Shown: piece after piece, positions 34,192 to 42,441 of the stretch
How the letters are laid out: the number at the start of each line of letters is the position of its first letter
Numbering within the stretch: the stretch's first letter is position 1
Origin: Streptomyces sp. H27-H5
GTDB lineage: Bacteria > Actinomycetota > Actinomycetes > Streptomycetales > Streptomycetaceae
Assembly (NCBI RefSeq): GCF_026627505.1
Contig: NZ_JAPNLK010000047.1
Coordinates: 1 to 64,000 of the forward strand
Length of the DNA: 64,000 bases
Direction of reading: 5' to 3'
Notes under the pieces: generated by a model
Seen by the model: only the letters and a program-made list of their open reading frames with translations
Told to the model about the DNA's origin: nothing
Databases searched by the model: none
Translations under genes and position numbers: made by a program

Positions 34192-35240
34192 CGCGGCTGA
34201 TCCCTTCGCCCGTCGTCGTCGACATCAGCTGCGGCGCGATGGACGACCTGGCCGGCCTGCTGGCCGACCAGCGCGTCTCCGCGTCCGGCAAGCTCGCGAT
34301 CGCGATCAGCGGGGGATCCGGCCAGGTGCTGCGCGCCAAGCTGGAGCCCGTCCTGCCGCACGCCGACTGGTACCCGGTCGTCGACGGCACCATCGACTCG
34401 GCGGTCAAGCTCGCCGACGACATAAAGGGCCGCCGCTACGACGCGGTCGTCGGACTGGGCGGCGGCAAGATCATCGACGTGGCGAAGTACGCCGCGGCGC
34501 GGGTCGGGCTGCCCATGGTGGCCGTCGCCACCAACCTCTCCCACGACGGCATCTGCTCGCCGGTGTCCATCCTGGACAACGACAACGGCCGCGGTTCCTA
34601 CGGCGTCCCCATGCCGATCGCGATGGTCATCGACCTCGATGTGATCAAGGACGCCCCGGCCCGCTTCGTCCGCGCGGGCATCGGCGACGCGATCTCCAAC
34701 ATCTCGGCCGTCGCCGACTGGGAGCTCTCCCACCGCCTCAACGGCGAGCCCGTCGACGGCCTGGCCGCCGCCATGGCCCGCACCGCCGGCGAGTCCGTGC
34801 TGCGCCACCCCGGCGCGGTGGGCGACGACGAGTTCCTGACCGTGCTCTCGGAGGCCCTCGTGCTCTCCGGCATCGCCATGTCGATCAGCGGGGACACCCG
34901 CCCGTCGTCCGGTGCCTGCCACGAGATCAGCCACGCCTTCGACCTGCTCTACCCGGGACGTTCCGCGCTCCACGGCGAGCAGGTCGGCATCGGGGCGGCC
35001 TTCGCCATGCACCTGCGGGGAGCCAAGGAGCACTCCGCGCTCTTCGTCGAGGTGCTGCGCCGCCACGAGCTGCCCGTGCTGCCCGAGGAGATCGGGTTCA
35101 GCGTGGACGAGTTCGTCGCGGCCGTCGAGTACGCCCCCCAGACCCGACCGGGACGCTTCACCATCCTGGAGCACCTCAACCTGTCCGCAGCCGAGATCAG
35201 GGACGCTTACGCCGACTATGTCCAGACCATCCGTAGCTGA
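34179..35240 (+). CDS. Glycerol-1-phosphate dehydrogenase-like enzyme (AraM/EgsA family)
   Basis: 353 residues. The NAD loop is VVGLGGGKIIDVAKYAA, followed by VAVATNLSHDGICSPVSIL. Metal ligands are Asp in GIGDAISNISAV and His in SSGACHEISHAFDLL and SALHGEQVGIGAAF. This is the pattern of AraM/EgsA, which make sn-glycerol-1-phosphate, the enantiomer used by archaea and by some Bacillus lipids. Related sequences may act on other polyol phosphates. It overlaps the cytidylyltransferase by 13 bases and the next phosphotransferase by 23 bases, so all are translated together. It would supply the alcohol phosphate. Confidence 0.85.
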   Translation: MPVLTRLIPSPVVVDISCGAMDDLAGLLADQRVSASGKLAIAISGGSGQVLRAKLEPVLPHADWYPVVDGTIDSAVKLADDIKGRRYDAVVGLGGGKIIDVAKYAAARVGLPMVAVATNLSHDGICSPVSILDNDNGRGSYGVPMPIAMVIDLDVIKDAPARFVRAGIGDAISNISAVADWELSHRLNGEPVDGLAAAMARTAGESVLRHPGAVGDDEFLTVLSEALVLSGIAMSISGDTRPSSGACHEISHAFDLLYPGRSALHGEQVGIGAAFAMHLRGAKEHSALFVEVLRRHELPVLPEEIGFSVDEFVAAVEYAPQTRPGRFTILEHLNLSAAEIRDAYADYVQTIRS

Positions 35241-35997
35241 ACTCCGGCCCGTCGTTCACCCGCCGGGCGTCAAGGACCGACGCAGCGGCGAACACTGGGG
35301 CGGACGCCTCTACATGCGCGAGATCTCCTTGCGCATCACCCGCGTCCTGGTCTCCACCAAGGTCACGCCCAACCAGCTGACCTACGTGATGACCGTGGCC
35401 GGAGTCCTCGCGGCCCCGGCCCTGCTGATCCCGGGCATCTGGGGCGCCGTCCTCGGCGTGATCATGGTCCAGCTCTACCTGCTGCTCGACTGCGTCGACG
35501 GCGAGGTCGCCCGCTGGAAGAAGCAGTTCTCGCTCTCCGGGGTCTACCTGGACCGGGTCGGCGCCTACCTGTGCGACGCCGCGGTGCTGGTCGGCTTCGG
35601 CCTGCGCGCCTCGGACCTGTGGGGCAGCGGGCGGATCGACTGGCTGTGGGCCTTCCTGGGCACGCTGGCGGCGCTCGGCGCGATCCTGATCAAGGCCGAG
35701 ACCGACCTGGTCGGCGTCGCCCGCCACCAGGTCGGCAAGGCGCCCGTCAAGGAAGAGGCGTCGGAACCGCGCTCGTCCGGCATGGCGCTCGCGCGCCGGG
35801 CCGCCGCCGCGCTCAAGTTCCACCGGCTGATCCTGGGCATCGAGGCCTCGCTGCTCATCCTGCTGCTGGCCGTCGTCGACCAGGTGCGCGGCGACCTGTT
35901 CTACACCCGGCTCGGCGTCGCCGTGCTGGCCGGCATCGCGCTGCTGCAGACCCTGCTGCACCTGGTGTCGGTCCTGGCCTCCAGCAGGCTCAAGTGA
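35218..35997 (+). CDS. Second CDP-alcohol phosphotransferase, altered catalytic motif
   Basis: 259 residues with about six membrane helices. The motif reads DCVDGEVARWKKQFSLSGVY then LDRVGAYLCD. The family pattern D-x2-DG-x2-AR-x8-G-x3-D-x3-D is met except at the last position, where Ala replaces the catalytic Asp. The larger paralogue in this operon keeps all four. Either this protein uses another base, works with a different acceptor, or is a partner subunit. It overlaps the dehydrogenase gene by 23 bases and the glycosyltransferase gene by 4 (GTGA). Confidence 0.85.
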   Translation: MSRPSVAELRPVVHPPGVKDRRSGEHWGGRLYMREISLRITRVLVSTKVTPNQLTYVMTVAGVLAAPALLIPGIWGAVLGVIMVQLYLLLDCVDGEVARWKKQFSLSGVYLDRVGAYLCDAAVLVGFGLRASDLWGSGRIDWLWAFLGTLAALGAILIKAETDLVGVARHQVGKAPVKEEASEPRSSGMALARRAAAALKFHRLILGIEASLLILLLAVVDQVRGDLFYTRLGVAVLAGIALLQTLLHLVSVLASSRLK

Positions 35998-36878
35998 CGA
36001 CGCCGATGCGGCTGGGCGCCGTGATCATCACCATGGGCAACCGTCCCGACGAGCTCAAGGCGCTCCTCGACTCGGTGGCGCGCCAGGACGGCGCCCCCGT
36101 CGAGGTCGTCGTCGTCGGCCAGGGCGTCAAGGTCACCGGCCTGCCCGAGGGGGTCCGTACGGTCGACCTCCCCGAGAACCTGGGGATCCCCGGCGGCCGC
36201 AACGTCGGCATCGAGGCCTTCGGCCCCGGCGGCACCGACGTGGACGCCCTGCTCTTCCTGGACGACGACGGGCTGCTGGAGCGCACCGACACCGCCGAAC
36301 TGTGTCGGCAGGCCTTCGCCGAGGACCCCTCGCTCGGGATCGTCAGCTTCCGGATCGCCGATCCGGACACCGGCGAGACCCAGCGGCGCCACGTGCCGCG
36401 GCTGCGCGCGTCCGACCCCATGCGGTCCTCCCGCGTGACCACCTTCCTGGGCGGCGCCAACGCCGTCCGCACGAGGGTGTTCGAGCAGGTCGGAGCGCTG
36501 CCGGGGGAGTTCTTCTACGCCCACGAGGAGACGGACCTGGCCTGGCGCGCACTCGACGCCGGGTGGCGGATCGACTACCGCGCGGACATGGTGCTGCTGC
36601 ACCCGACGACGGCCCCGTCCCGGCACGCGGTCTACCACCGTATGGTGGCTCGTAACCGGGTGTGGCTGGCCCGCCGGAACCTGCCCGCCCTCCTGGTACC
36701 GCTCTACCTGGGCGTCTGGGTGGCCCTGACGTTCCTGCGCAAGCCGTCGGGACCGGCCCTCAAGGCCTGGTTCGGCGGGTTCAAGGAGGGCTGGACCACC
36801 CCGTGTGGTCCCAGACGCCCCATGAAGTGGCGTACGGTCTGGCGGCTGACCCGGCTCGGCCGACCACCTGTCATCTGA
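35994..36878 (+). CDS. Family 2 glycosyltransferase
   Basis: 294 residues, GT-A fold. It begins MRLGAVIITMGNRPDELKAL after the first four residues. The acidic metal site is DALLFLDDDGLLERTDTAEL, and the acceptor motif is FFYAHEETDLAWRALDAG. This ED-x-LAWR pattern is typical of rhamnosyl- and galactofuranosyl-type transferases. There is one weak hydrophobic segment near the C-terminus (LLVPLYLGVWVALTFLR). The GTG start overlaps the preceding TGA. It is the only sugar transferase in the operon and probably decorates or primes the exported polymer. Confidence 0.9.
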   Translation: MTTPMRLGAVIITMGNRPDELKALLDSVARQDGAPVEVVVVGQGVKVTGLPEGVRTVDLPENLGIPGGRNVGIEAFGPGGTDVDALLFLDDDGLLERTDTAELCRQAFAEDPSLGIVSFRIADPDTGETQRRHVPRLRASDPMRSSRVTTFLGGANAVRTRVFEQVGALPGEFFYAHEETDLAWRALDAGWRIDYRADMVLLHPTTAPSRHAVYHRMVARNRVWLARRNLPALLVPLYLGVWVALTFLRKPSGPALKAWFGGFKEGWTTPCGPRRPMKWRTVWRLTRLGRPPVI

Positions 36879-36975
36879 CAAGCTCGCGTCTGGAAGCATG
36901 GGGCCCGATCAAGGCCCCGTACTCCGGGTCCGATCCCCCCTTCTGCCGCATCTTGAAGACGGAAAGTTTCAACTT

Positions 36976-37905
36976 GTGAGTGACACAACCCACGACGGCG
37001 CCCTCGCCACGAGCAAGCCGCCGTCCGAAGACGCGGGGCTCGCCCCCGCGGAGCTCGCCAGGAAGTACGGCCTGTCCGTCAGCGGTGCCCGGCCCGGCCT
37101 GGGCGAGTACGTGCGGCAGCTCTGGGGCCGACGCCACTTCATCATGGCCTTCTCCCGGGCCAAGCTGGTGGCGCAGTACAGCCAGGCGAAGCTCGGGCAG
37201 ATCTGGCAGGTGGCGACCCCGCTGCTGAACGCCCTGGTCTACTACCTGATCTTCGGCCTGATCCTGAACGCGGGTCGGGGCATGGAGAAGGGCGTCTACA
37301 TCCCGTTCCTGGTGATGGGCATCTTCGTCTTCACCTTCACCCAGAACTCCGTGATGGCGGGCGTCCGCGCGATCCCCGGCAACCTCGGTCTGGTCCGCGC
37401 CCTGCACTTCCCGCGCGCCTCGCTGCCCATCTCCTTCTCGATGCAGCAGCTCCAGCAGCTGATGTACTCGATGATCGTGGTGGTCATCGTCGCGGTCGCC
37501 TTCGGGAACTACCCGCAGTTGTCGTGGCTCCTGGTCATCCCGGCGCTGTCGCTGCAGTTCGTCTTCAACACCGGGCTGGCGCTGGTCTTCGCGCGAATGG
37601 GGTCCAAGACCCCCGACCTCGCGCAACTGATGCCGTTCCTCACGCGAACGTGGATGTACGCCTCGGGCGTCATGTTCTCGATCAACGAGATGCTGAAGGG
37701 CAAGCCGGCCTGGATCGCCGACGTCCTCCAGTGGAACCCCGCGGCCATCTACATGGACCTGATCCGCTTCGCGCTGATCGACGGCTACGGCCCGGAGAAC
37801 CTGCCGCCGCACGTCTGGGGCTTCGCGGTCGGCTGGGCCGTCCTCATCGGCATCGGCGGCTTCGTGTACTTCTGGAAGGCTGAGGAGCGTTACGGCCGTG
37901 GCTGA
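36976..37905 (+). CDS. ABC-2 type permease of a polysaccharide/teichoic acid exporter (TagG-like)
   Basis: 309 residues. The N-terminal 50 are soluble. Six membrane helices follow, including LLNALVYYLIFGLILNAG, MYSMIVVVIVAVAFGNYP and VWGFAVGWAVLIGIGGFVYF. The amphipathic QYSQAKLGQIWQVATPLLNA before helix 1 is typical of TagG, RfbA and Wzm exporters. The GTG start has GGAAAG nine bases upstream and begins MSDTTHDGA. It follows the glycosyltransferase by 97 bases and overlaps its ATPase by 8 bases. With that ATPase it should export a lipid-linked glycan made by the genes upstream. Confidence 0.9.
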   Translation: MSDTTHDGALATSKPPSEDAGLAPAELARKYGLSVSGARPGLGEYVRQLWGRRHFIMAFSRAKLVAQYSQAKLGQIWQVATPLLNALVYYLIFGLILNAGRGMEKGVYIPFLVMGIFVFTFTQNSVMAGVRAIPGNLGLVRALHFPRASLPISFSMQQLQQLMYSMIVVVIVAVAFGNYPQLSWLLVIPALSLQFVFNTGLALVFARMGSKTPDLAQLMPFLTRTWMYASGVMFSINEMLKGKPAWIADVLQWNPAAIYMDLIRFALIDGYGPENLPPHVWGFAVGWAVLIGIGGFVYFWKAEERYGRG

Positions 37906-38680
37906 GATCAAGAAGGGGCACGTCCCCACCGTCATCGCCGACGAGGTCCACATCGTCTACCGGGTCAACACCGGCAGCTCCGGCAAGGGCAGCGCCACGG
38001 CGGCGCTGAGCAAGATCCTCCGCCGGGGCAAGGGCGACTCCCCGGGCGTGCGCCGGGTCCACGCCGTGCGCGGCGTGTCCTTCACCGCGTACCGCGGCGA
38101 GGCCATCGGCGTCATCGGCTCCAACGGCTCCGGCAAGTCCACCCTGCTGCGCGCCATCGCGGGGCTGCTGCCCTGCGAGTCCGGCAAGGTCTACACGGAC
38201 GGCCAGCCCTCGCTGCTGGGCGTCAACGCCGCACTCATGAACGACCTGACGGGCGAGCGCAACGTCGTCCTCGGCGGTCTGGCGATGGGCATGACGCGCG
38301 AGCAGATCAGGGAGCGCTACGACGAGATCGTCGACTTCTCGGGGATCAACGAGAAGGGCGACTTCATCTCGCTGCCGATGCGCACGTACTCCTCGGGCAT
38401 GGCGGCGCGCCTGCGTTTCTCGATCGCCGCGGCCAAGGACCACGACGTCCTGATGATCGACGAGGCGCTGGCGACCGGTGACCGCAAGTTCCAGGTCCGC
38501 TCGGAAGCCCGTATTCGCGAGCTGCGCGAGACGGCCGGAACGGTGTTCCTGGTGAGTCACAACAACAAGTCCATCCGCGACACCTGCGACCGCGTGCTGT
38601 GGTTGGAGAAGGGCGAACTGTTGATGGACGGGCCCACCGAGGAAGTCGTCTCGGCATATGAGAAGGCCACCAGTCACTGA
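37898..38680 (+). CDS. ABC transporter ATPase of the exporter (TagH-like)
   Basis: 260 residues. Walker A is GVIGSNGSGKSTLLRAIAG, the signature TYSSGMAARLRFSIAAAKDH, Walker B DVLMIDEALATGDRKF, and the switch His is in FLVSHNNKS. The signature YSSGMAARL is characteristic of O-antigen and teichoic acid exporter ATPases. It ends soon after the core, without the carbohydrate-binding domain of some Wzt proteins. A 30-residue insert precedes Walker A (SSGKGSATAALSKILRRGKG). It is the last gene of the operon and is followed by a strong terminator. Confidence 0.92.
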   Translation: MAEIKKGHVPTVIADEVHIVYRVNTGSSGKGSATAALSKILRRGKGDSPGVRRVHAVRGVSFTAYRGEAIGVIGSNGSGKSTLLRAIAGLLPCESGKVYTDGQPSLLGVNAALMNDLTGERNVVLGGLAMGMTREQIRERYDEIVDFSGINEKGDFISLPMRTYSSGMAARLRFSIAAAKDHDVLMIDEALATGDRKFQVRSEARIRELRETAGTVFLVSHNNKSIRDTCDRVLWLEKGELLMDGPTEEVVSAYEKATSH

Positions 38681-38717
38681 CGGGACGACGCGCCTGTCAT
38701 TGCCCGGTAATACCGCA

Positions 38718-38746
38718 GGCCCCTGCCGCTCCGTGCGGCGGGGGCC
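38718..38746 (+). terminator. Terminator of the polyol-phosphate/export operon
   Basis: GGCCCCTGCCGC (38718-38729) pairs with GCGGCGGGGGCC (38735-38746) with one G-T wobble and the loop TCCGT, then TTGGTGT. It lies 38 bases after the ATPase stop. Confidence 0.8.
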
Positions 38747-38962
38747 TTGGTGTGACGGCGATTATTTCCGCCTTCCGACATTCGCCCGCGAAGCGAATAC
38801 CCGATAGGCCTTCGCGACGTTGTACAGCGTAGGCTGGGGCGGTTCTCCATCTCGTCAAGAGGGGACGTTTCCCCACAGCCGAATGGCAGGGGGCACCCCG
38901 GGTAAAGTCCGGCGGCGTGTCCGAAATAGGATGACTTGGTTCGGCAGTGTAGAACGGGAGAT
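38747..38962. promoter_or_regulatory. Lower-GC region before the hopanoid operon
   Basis: About 215 bases, noticeably richer in A and T than the genes. It contains the inverted repeat CGCGAAG (38787-38793) / CTTCGCG (38810-38816) and the stretch TCCGAAATAGGATGACTTGG, which could hold a -10 element. The promoter of the hopanoid operon probably lies here. No coding frame is convincing. Confidence 0.45.
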
Positions 38963-39037
38963 GTGACGGCAATGGCTACGGGAATTCTCCGGCCCCCAAA
39001 CACTGTGGCCGTCCCCGCCCCGGGCGGCGGGCGGTGA
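38963..39037 (+). CDS. 24-codon leader peptide candidate in front of hpnC
   Basis: A short frame, GTG ACG GCA ATG onward, encodes MTAMATGILRPPNTVAVPAP plus GGGR. Its TGA overlaps the GTG of hpnC (GTGA), the same coupling used between later genes of this operon. GGGAG lies just upstream. Ribosomes finishing this peptide could restart at hpnC, which has no ribosome site of its own. It may be a coupling or attenuation device. A start at the ATG, 38972, is equally possible. Confidence 0.4.
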   Translation: MTAMATGILRPPNTVAVPAPGGGR

Positions 39038-39981
39038 GCCCCGGGCGCGGCATCCGTGGTCGTCGGCACCCGGTCCCGGCGACGTCCGACGCCCACACGA
39101 GCCTCACGCTCGACAAGGCCCGGACGGAGAACTTCCCCGTCGCCCCCGTGTTCCTGCCCCGCGCCTGGCGCGAGGGGCTGACGGCGGTGTACGGCTACGC
39201 CCGGCTCGTCGACGACATCGGCGACGGCGACCTCGCCCCCGGTGGCCGCGACGCCGTCCTGCTCGGCCTCGAACCCGACGCATCCGACGACCGGCTCGCC
39301 ATGCTCGACGCCTTCGAGGCCGACCTGAAGCGCGTCTTCGCGGCCGGCGGCGGCTCCCCGCGACACCCCCTGTTGCAGGCCCTGCGGCCCGTGGTCCGCG
39401 CGCACGAGCTGACCCCCGAGCCCTTCCTCGGTCTGATCGAGGCCAACCGCCAGGACCAACGGGTCGCCCGCTACGAGACGTACGGCGACCTGCTCGCCTA
39501 CTGCGAGCTGTCCGCCAACCCCGTCGGCCGGCTCGTGCTCGCCCTCACCGGCACCGCGACCCCCGAGCGGATCCGACGCTCCGACGCCGTCTGCACCGCA
39601 CTCCAGATCGCCGAGCACCTCCAGGACGTCGCCGAGGACCTCGGCCGCGACCGGATCTACCTCCCGGCCGAGGACATGCGCCGCTTCCACGTGTCCGAGG
39701 TCGACCTCAAGGCGCCGACCGCCGGAGCGTCCGTACGCTCCCTCATCGCATTCGAAACCGTGCGCGCCCGGGACCTCCTGAATGAAGGCACCCCCCTCGT
39801 GGGTAGCGTGCACGGCAGGCTCCGACTGCTGCTCGCGGGGTTCGTGGGGGGTGGGCGCGCCGCCCTGCGGGCCGTCACCGACGCCGGGTTCGACGTACTG
39901 CCCGGCCCGCCCAAGCCCACCGGGAGCGGCCTGCTCCGCGAGGTGGCCGCCGTCCTGCGCACAGCGCCGAGAAAGGGGTGA
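39034..39981 (+). CDS. hpnC: HpnC-type squalene synthesis enzyme
   Basis: 315 residues of the trans-isoprenyl diphosphate synthase (squalene/phytoene synthase) family. The two Asp-rich sites are ARLVDDIGDGDL and QDVAEDLGRDRIYLPAEDM. The start, KARTENFPVAPVFLPRAWR, is typical of HpnC, which acts after HpnD and converts presqualene diphosphate to hydroxysqualene. It is the first enzyme of the hopanoid operon and overlaps hpnD by four bases (GTGA). The N-terminal 25 residues before ENFPVA are Arg-rich and variable. Confidence 0.9.
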   Translation: MSPGRGIRGRRHPVPATSDAHTSLTLDKARTENFPVAPVFLPRAWREGLTAVYGYARLVDDIGDGDLAPGGRDAVLLGLEPDASDDRLAMLDAFEADLKRVFAAGGGSPRHPLLQALRPVVRAHELTPEPFLGLIEANRQDQRVARYETYGDLLAYCELSANPVGRLVLALTGTATPERIRRSDAVCTALQIAEHLQDVAEDLGRDRIYLPAEDMRRFHVSEVDLKAPTAGASVRSLIAFETVRARDLLNEGTPLVGSVHGRLRLLLAGFVGGGRAALRAVTDAGFDVLPGPPKPTGSGLLREVAAVLRTAPRKG

Positions 39982-40937
39982 GCCCCAACGTGGAGGGCCC
40001 CACACACGCGTCCACACCGTCCGCGCCGGTCCAGGCCGCCTACGGCTACTGCGAGGCCGTCACCGGCTCGCAGGCACGCAACTTCGCGTACGGCATCAGG
40101 CTGCTGCCCAACGACAAGCGGCAGGCGATGTCCGCGCTGTACGCGTTCTCGCGCCGCGTCGACGACATCGGCGACGGCACGCTGGCGCCCGACGCCAAGC
40201 TCGTCCGGCTGGAGGAGACCCGCGCCCTCCTGGGCCGGATCCGAGCCGAGGAGGTCGACGAGGACGACACCGACCCCGTCGCCGTCGCCGTCGCCCACGC
40301 CGCGCGCCGCTTCCCGATCCCCCTGGGCGGACTCGACGAACTCATCGACGGCGTCCTGATGGACGTGCGCGGCGAGAGCTACGAGACCTGGGACGACCTC
40401 AAGGTCTACTGCCGCTGCGTCGCGGGCGCCATCGGACGCCTCTCGCTCGGCGTGTTCGGCACCGCCCCCGGCGCGCGCGACGCGGAGCGCGCCGGCGAGT
40501 ACGCCGACACCCTCGGCCTCGCCCTGCAACTCACCAACATCCTCAGGGACGTTCGCGAGGACGCCGGCAACGGACGCACCTACCTGCCGGCCGAGGACCT
40601 CGCCAAGTTCGGCTGCTCCGAAGGCTTCCGCAGCGAGCGGATGTCGGCCGGCGCCGACTTCGCCGGACTCGTCCACCACGAAGTCCGGCGCGCCCGCGCC
40701 CTGTTCGTCGAGGGCTACCGACTGCTGCCCATGCTCGACCGGCGCAGCGGTGCCTGCGTCGCCGCCATGGCCGGCATCTACCGCCGCCTCCTCGACCGCA
40801 TCGAGCGCGAGCCCGACGCCGTGCTGCGCGGACGCGTCTCGCTGCCCACGCACGAGAAGGCGTACGTCGCCGTACGCGGCCTCTCCGGCCTCGACGCCCG
40901 GACCATCTCCCGGCAGAGCACCAGGAGGCGGCCTTGA
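39978..40937 (+). CDS. hpnD: HpnD-type presqualene diphosphate synthase
   Basis: 319 residues. The Asp-rich motifs are SRRVDDIGDGTLAPDAK and NILRDVREDAGNGRTYLPAE, with KVYCRCVAGAIGRLSLGVF between. HpnD condenses two farnesyl diphosphates to presqualene diphosphate. It follows the usual order of actinomycete hopanoid clusters, hpnC-hpnD-hpnE. The start GTG overlaps the hpnC stop. The C-terminus is basic (RQSTRRRP). Confidence 0.92.
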   Translation: MSPNVEGPTHASTPSAPVQAAYGYCEAVTGSQARNFAYGIRLLPNDKRQAMSALYAFSRRVDDIGDGTLAPDAKLVRLEETRALLGRIRAEEVDEDDTDPVAVAVAHAARRFPIPLGGLDELIDGVLMDVRGESYETWDDLKVYCRCVAGAIGRLSLGVFGTAPGARDAERAGEYADTLGLALQLTNILRDVREDAGNGRTYLPAEDLAKFGCSEGFRSERMSAGADFAGLVHHEVRRARALFVEGYRLLPMLDRRSGACVAAMAGIYRRLLDRIEREPDAVLRGRVSLPTHEKAYVAVRGLSGLDARTISRQSTRRRP

Positions 40938-41023
40938 CGGCGCGGGGCCCCCTCGACCGTGACGGCCGCGCCCGGACCCCGCGCGGGGCAACCCCGCCGC
41001 CCGCGGGGACGTCTGTCGAGGTA

Positions 41024-41071
41024 ATGGACCGGACCAATGGGGACCCGAAGGTCGACGAGGAGGACGCATGA
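41024..41071 (+). other. 15-codon mini-frame coupled to hpnE
   Basis: In the 130-base gap between hpnD and hpnE, the frame MDRTNGDPKVDEEDA ends with a TGA that overlaps the ATG of hpnE (ATGA). The hpnE ribosome site (GAGGAGG) lies inside it. It may be chance, but it repeats the arrangement seen before hpnC. Confidence 0.3.
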
Positions 41072-42441
41072 CCGCCAACCACGCGGTGGTCGTCGGCGGC
41101 GGCCTGGCCGGCGTCACCACCGCCCTGGAACTCGCCGACGCCGGCATGCGGGTGACACTCCTGGAGAGCCGCCCCCGACTCGGCGGACTCGCCTTCTCCT
41201 TCAAGCGCGGCGAGCTGACCGTGGACAACGGCCAGCACGTCTACCTGCGTTGCTGCACCGCCTACCGGTGGTTCCTCGACCGCGTCGACGGCGCCGCCCT
41301 CGCCCCCCTCCAGGACCGCCTCGACGTACCCGTACTCGACGTCGCGCACCCCCGGGGGCCGCGCCTGGGCCGGCTGCGCCGCAGCGCTCTGCCCGTGCCC
41401 CTGCACCTGGCCTCCTCCCTGGCCCGCTACCCGCACCTCACCCTCGCCGAGCGGGCGAGCGTCGGGCGGGCCGCCCTCGCGCTGCGCCGCCTCGACCCGG
41501 CCGACCCGGCCCTCGACGGCCTGGACTTCGCCACCTGGCTCGGCCGGCACGGCCAGTCCCCGCGCACCATCGAGGCGCTGTGGGACCTCGTCGGCATCGC
41601 CACCCTCAACGCCACCGCCGACCAGTCCTCCCTGGGGCTGGCCGCCATGGTCTTCAAGACCGGCCTGCTGTCCGAGAACGGCGCCGCCGACATCGGCTGG
41701 GCCCGCGTCCCCCTCGGCGACCTGCACGACGTCCTCGCCCGCAAGGCACTCGACGCGGCCGGCGTGCGCACCGAGCTGCGGACCCGCGTCACCTGCCTGT
41801 CGCGGCTGGAGTCCGGCAGTTGGCGGGTCGACACCGAGAGCGAATCGCTCGACGCGGACACCGTGGTCCTGGCCGTCCCGCAACGCGAGGCGCACGCGTT
41901 GCTGCCGCCCGGGGCGCTCGCCGACCCGGACAAGCTCCTCGACATCGGCACGGCCCCCATCCTCAACGTCCACGTCGTCTACGACCGCAAGGTGCTGCGG
42001 CAGCCCTTCTTCGCCGCCCTCGGCACCCCCGTCCAGTGGGTCTTCGACCGCACCGACGCCTCCGGGCTGACCGACGGCGGCCAGTACCTGGCCCTGTCCC
42101 AGTCGGTGGCCCAGGACGACATCGACGAGCCCGTCTCGGTCCTGCGGGCCAAGTACCTGCCCGAGTTGGAGCGGCTGCTGCCCGCCGCACGCGGCGCGAA
42201 GGTACGGGACTTCTTCGTCACCCGGGAGCGGACCGCCACCTTCGCCCCCACCCCCGGAGTCGGCCGACTGCGGCCCGGCGCCCGGACCGACACGCCGGGA
42301 CTGTTTCTCGCCGGTGCGTGGACCGCCACCGGTTGGCCCGCGACCATGGAGAGCGCCGTCCGAAGCGGACTGGCCGCGGCGCACGCCGCGCTCGCCGGTC
42401 TCGACCGCCGGCGCGAACACCCGCTGCAGGAGGCGGTATGA
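41068..42441 (+). CDS. hpnE: HpnE-type FAD-dependent squalene synthesis oxidoreductase
   Basis: 457 residues. The FAD dinucleotide fold is AVVVGGGLAGVTTALELADA followed by GMRVTLLESRPRLGG. The substrate-side motif is VDNGQHVYLRCC, and the C-terminal FAD site is GLFLAGAWTATGWPATMESA. HpnE reduces hydroxysqualene to squalene and is related to phytoene desaturases. The ribosome site AGGAGG lies four bases upstream. The stop overlaps the next gene's ATG. Confidence 0.92.
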   Translation: MTANHAVVVGGGLAGVTTALELADAGMRVTLLESRPRLGGLAFSFKRGELTVDNGQHVYLRCCTAYRWFLDRVDGAALAPLQDRLDVPVLDVAHPRGPRLGRLRRSALPVPLHLASSLARYPHLTLAERASVGRAALALRRLDPADPALDGLDFATWLGRHGQSPRTIEALWDLVGIATLNATADQSSLGLAAMVFKTGLLSENGAADIGWARVPLGDLHDVLARKALDAAGVRTELRTRVTCLSRLESGSWRVDTESESLDADTVVLAVPQREAHALLPPGALADPDKLLDIGTAPILNVHVVYDRKVLRQPFFAALGTPVQWVFDRTDASGLTDGGQYLALSQSVAQDDIDEPVSVLRAKYLPELERLLPAARGAKVRDFFVTRERTATFAPTPGVGRLRPGARTDTPGLFLAGAWTATGWPATMESAVRSGLAAAHAALAGLDRRREHPLQEAV

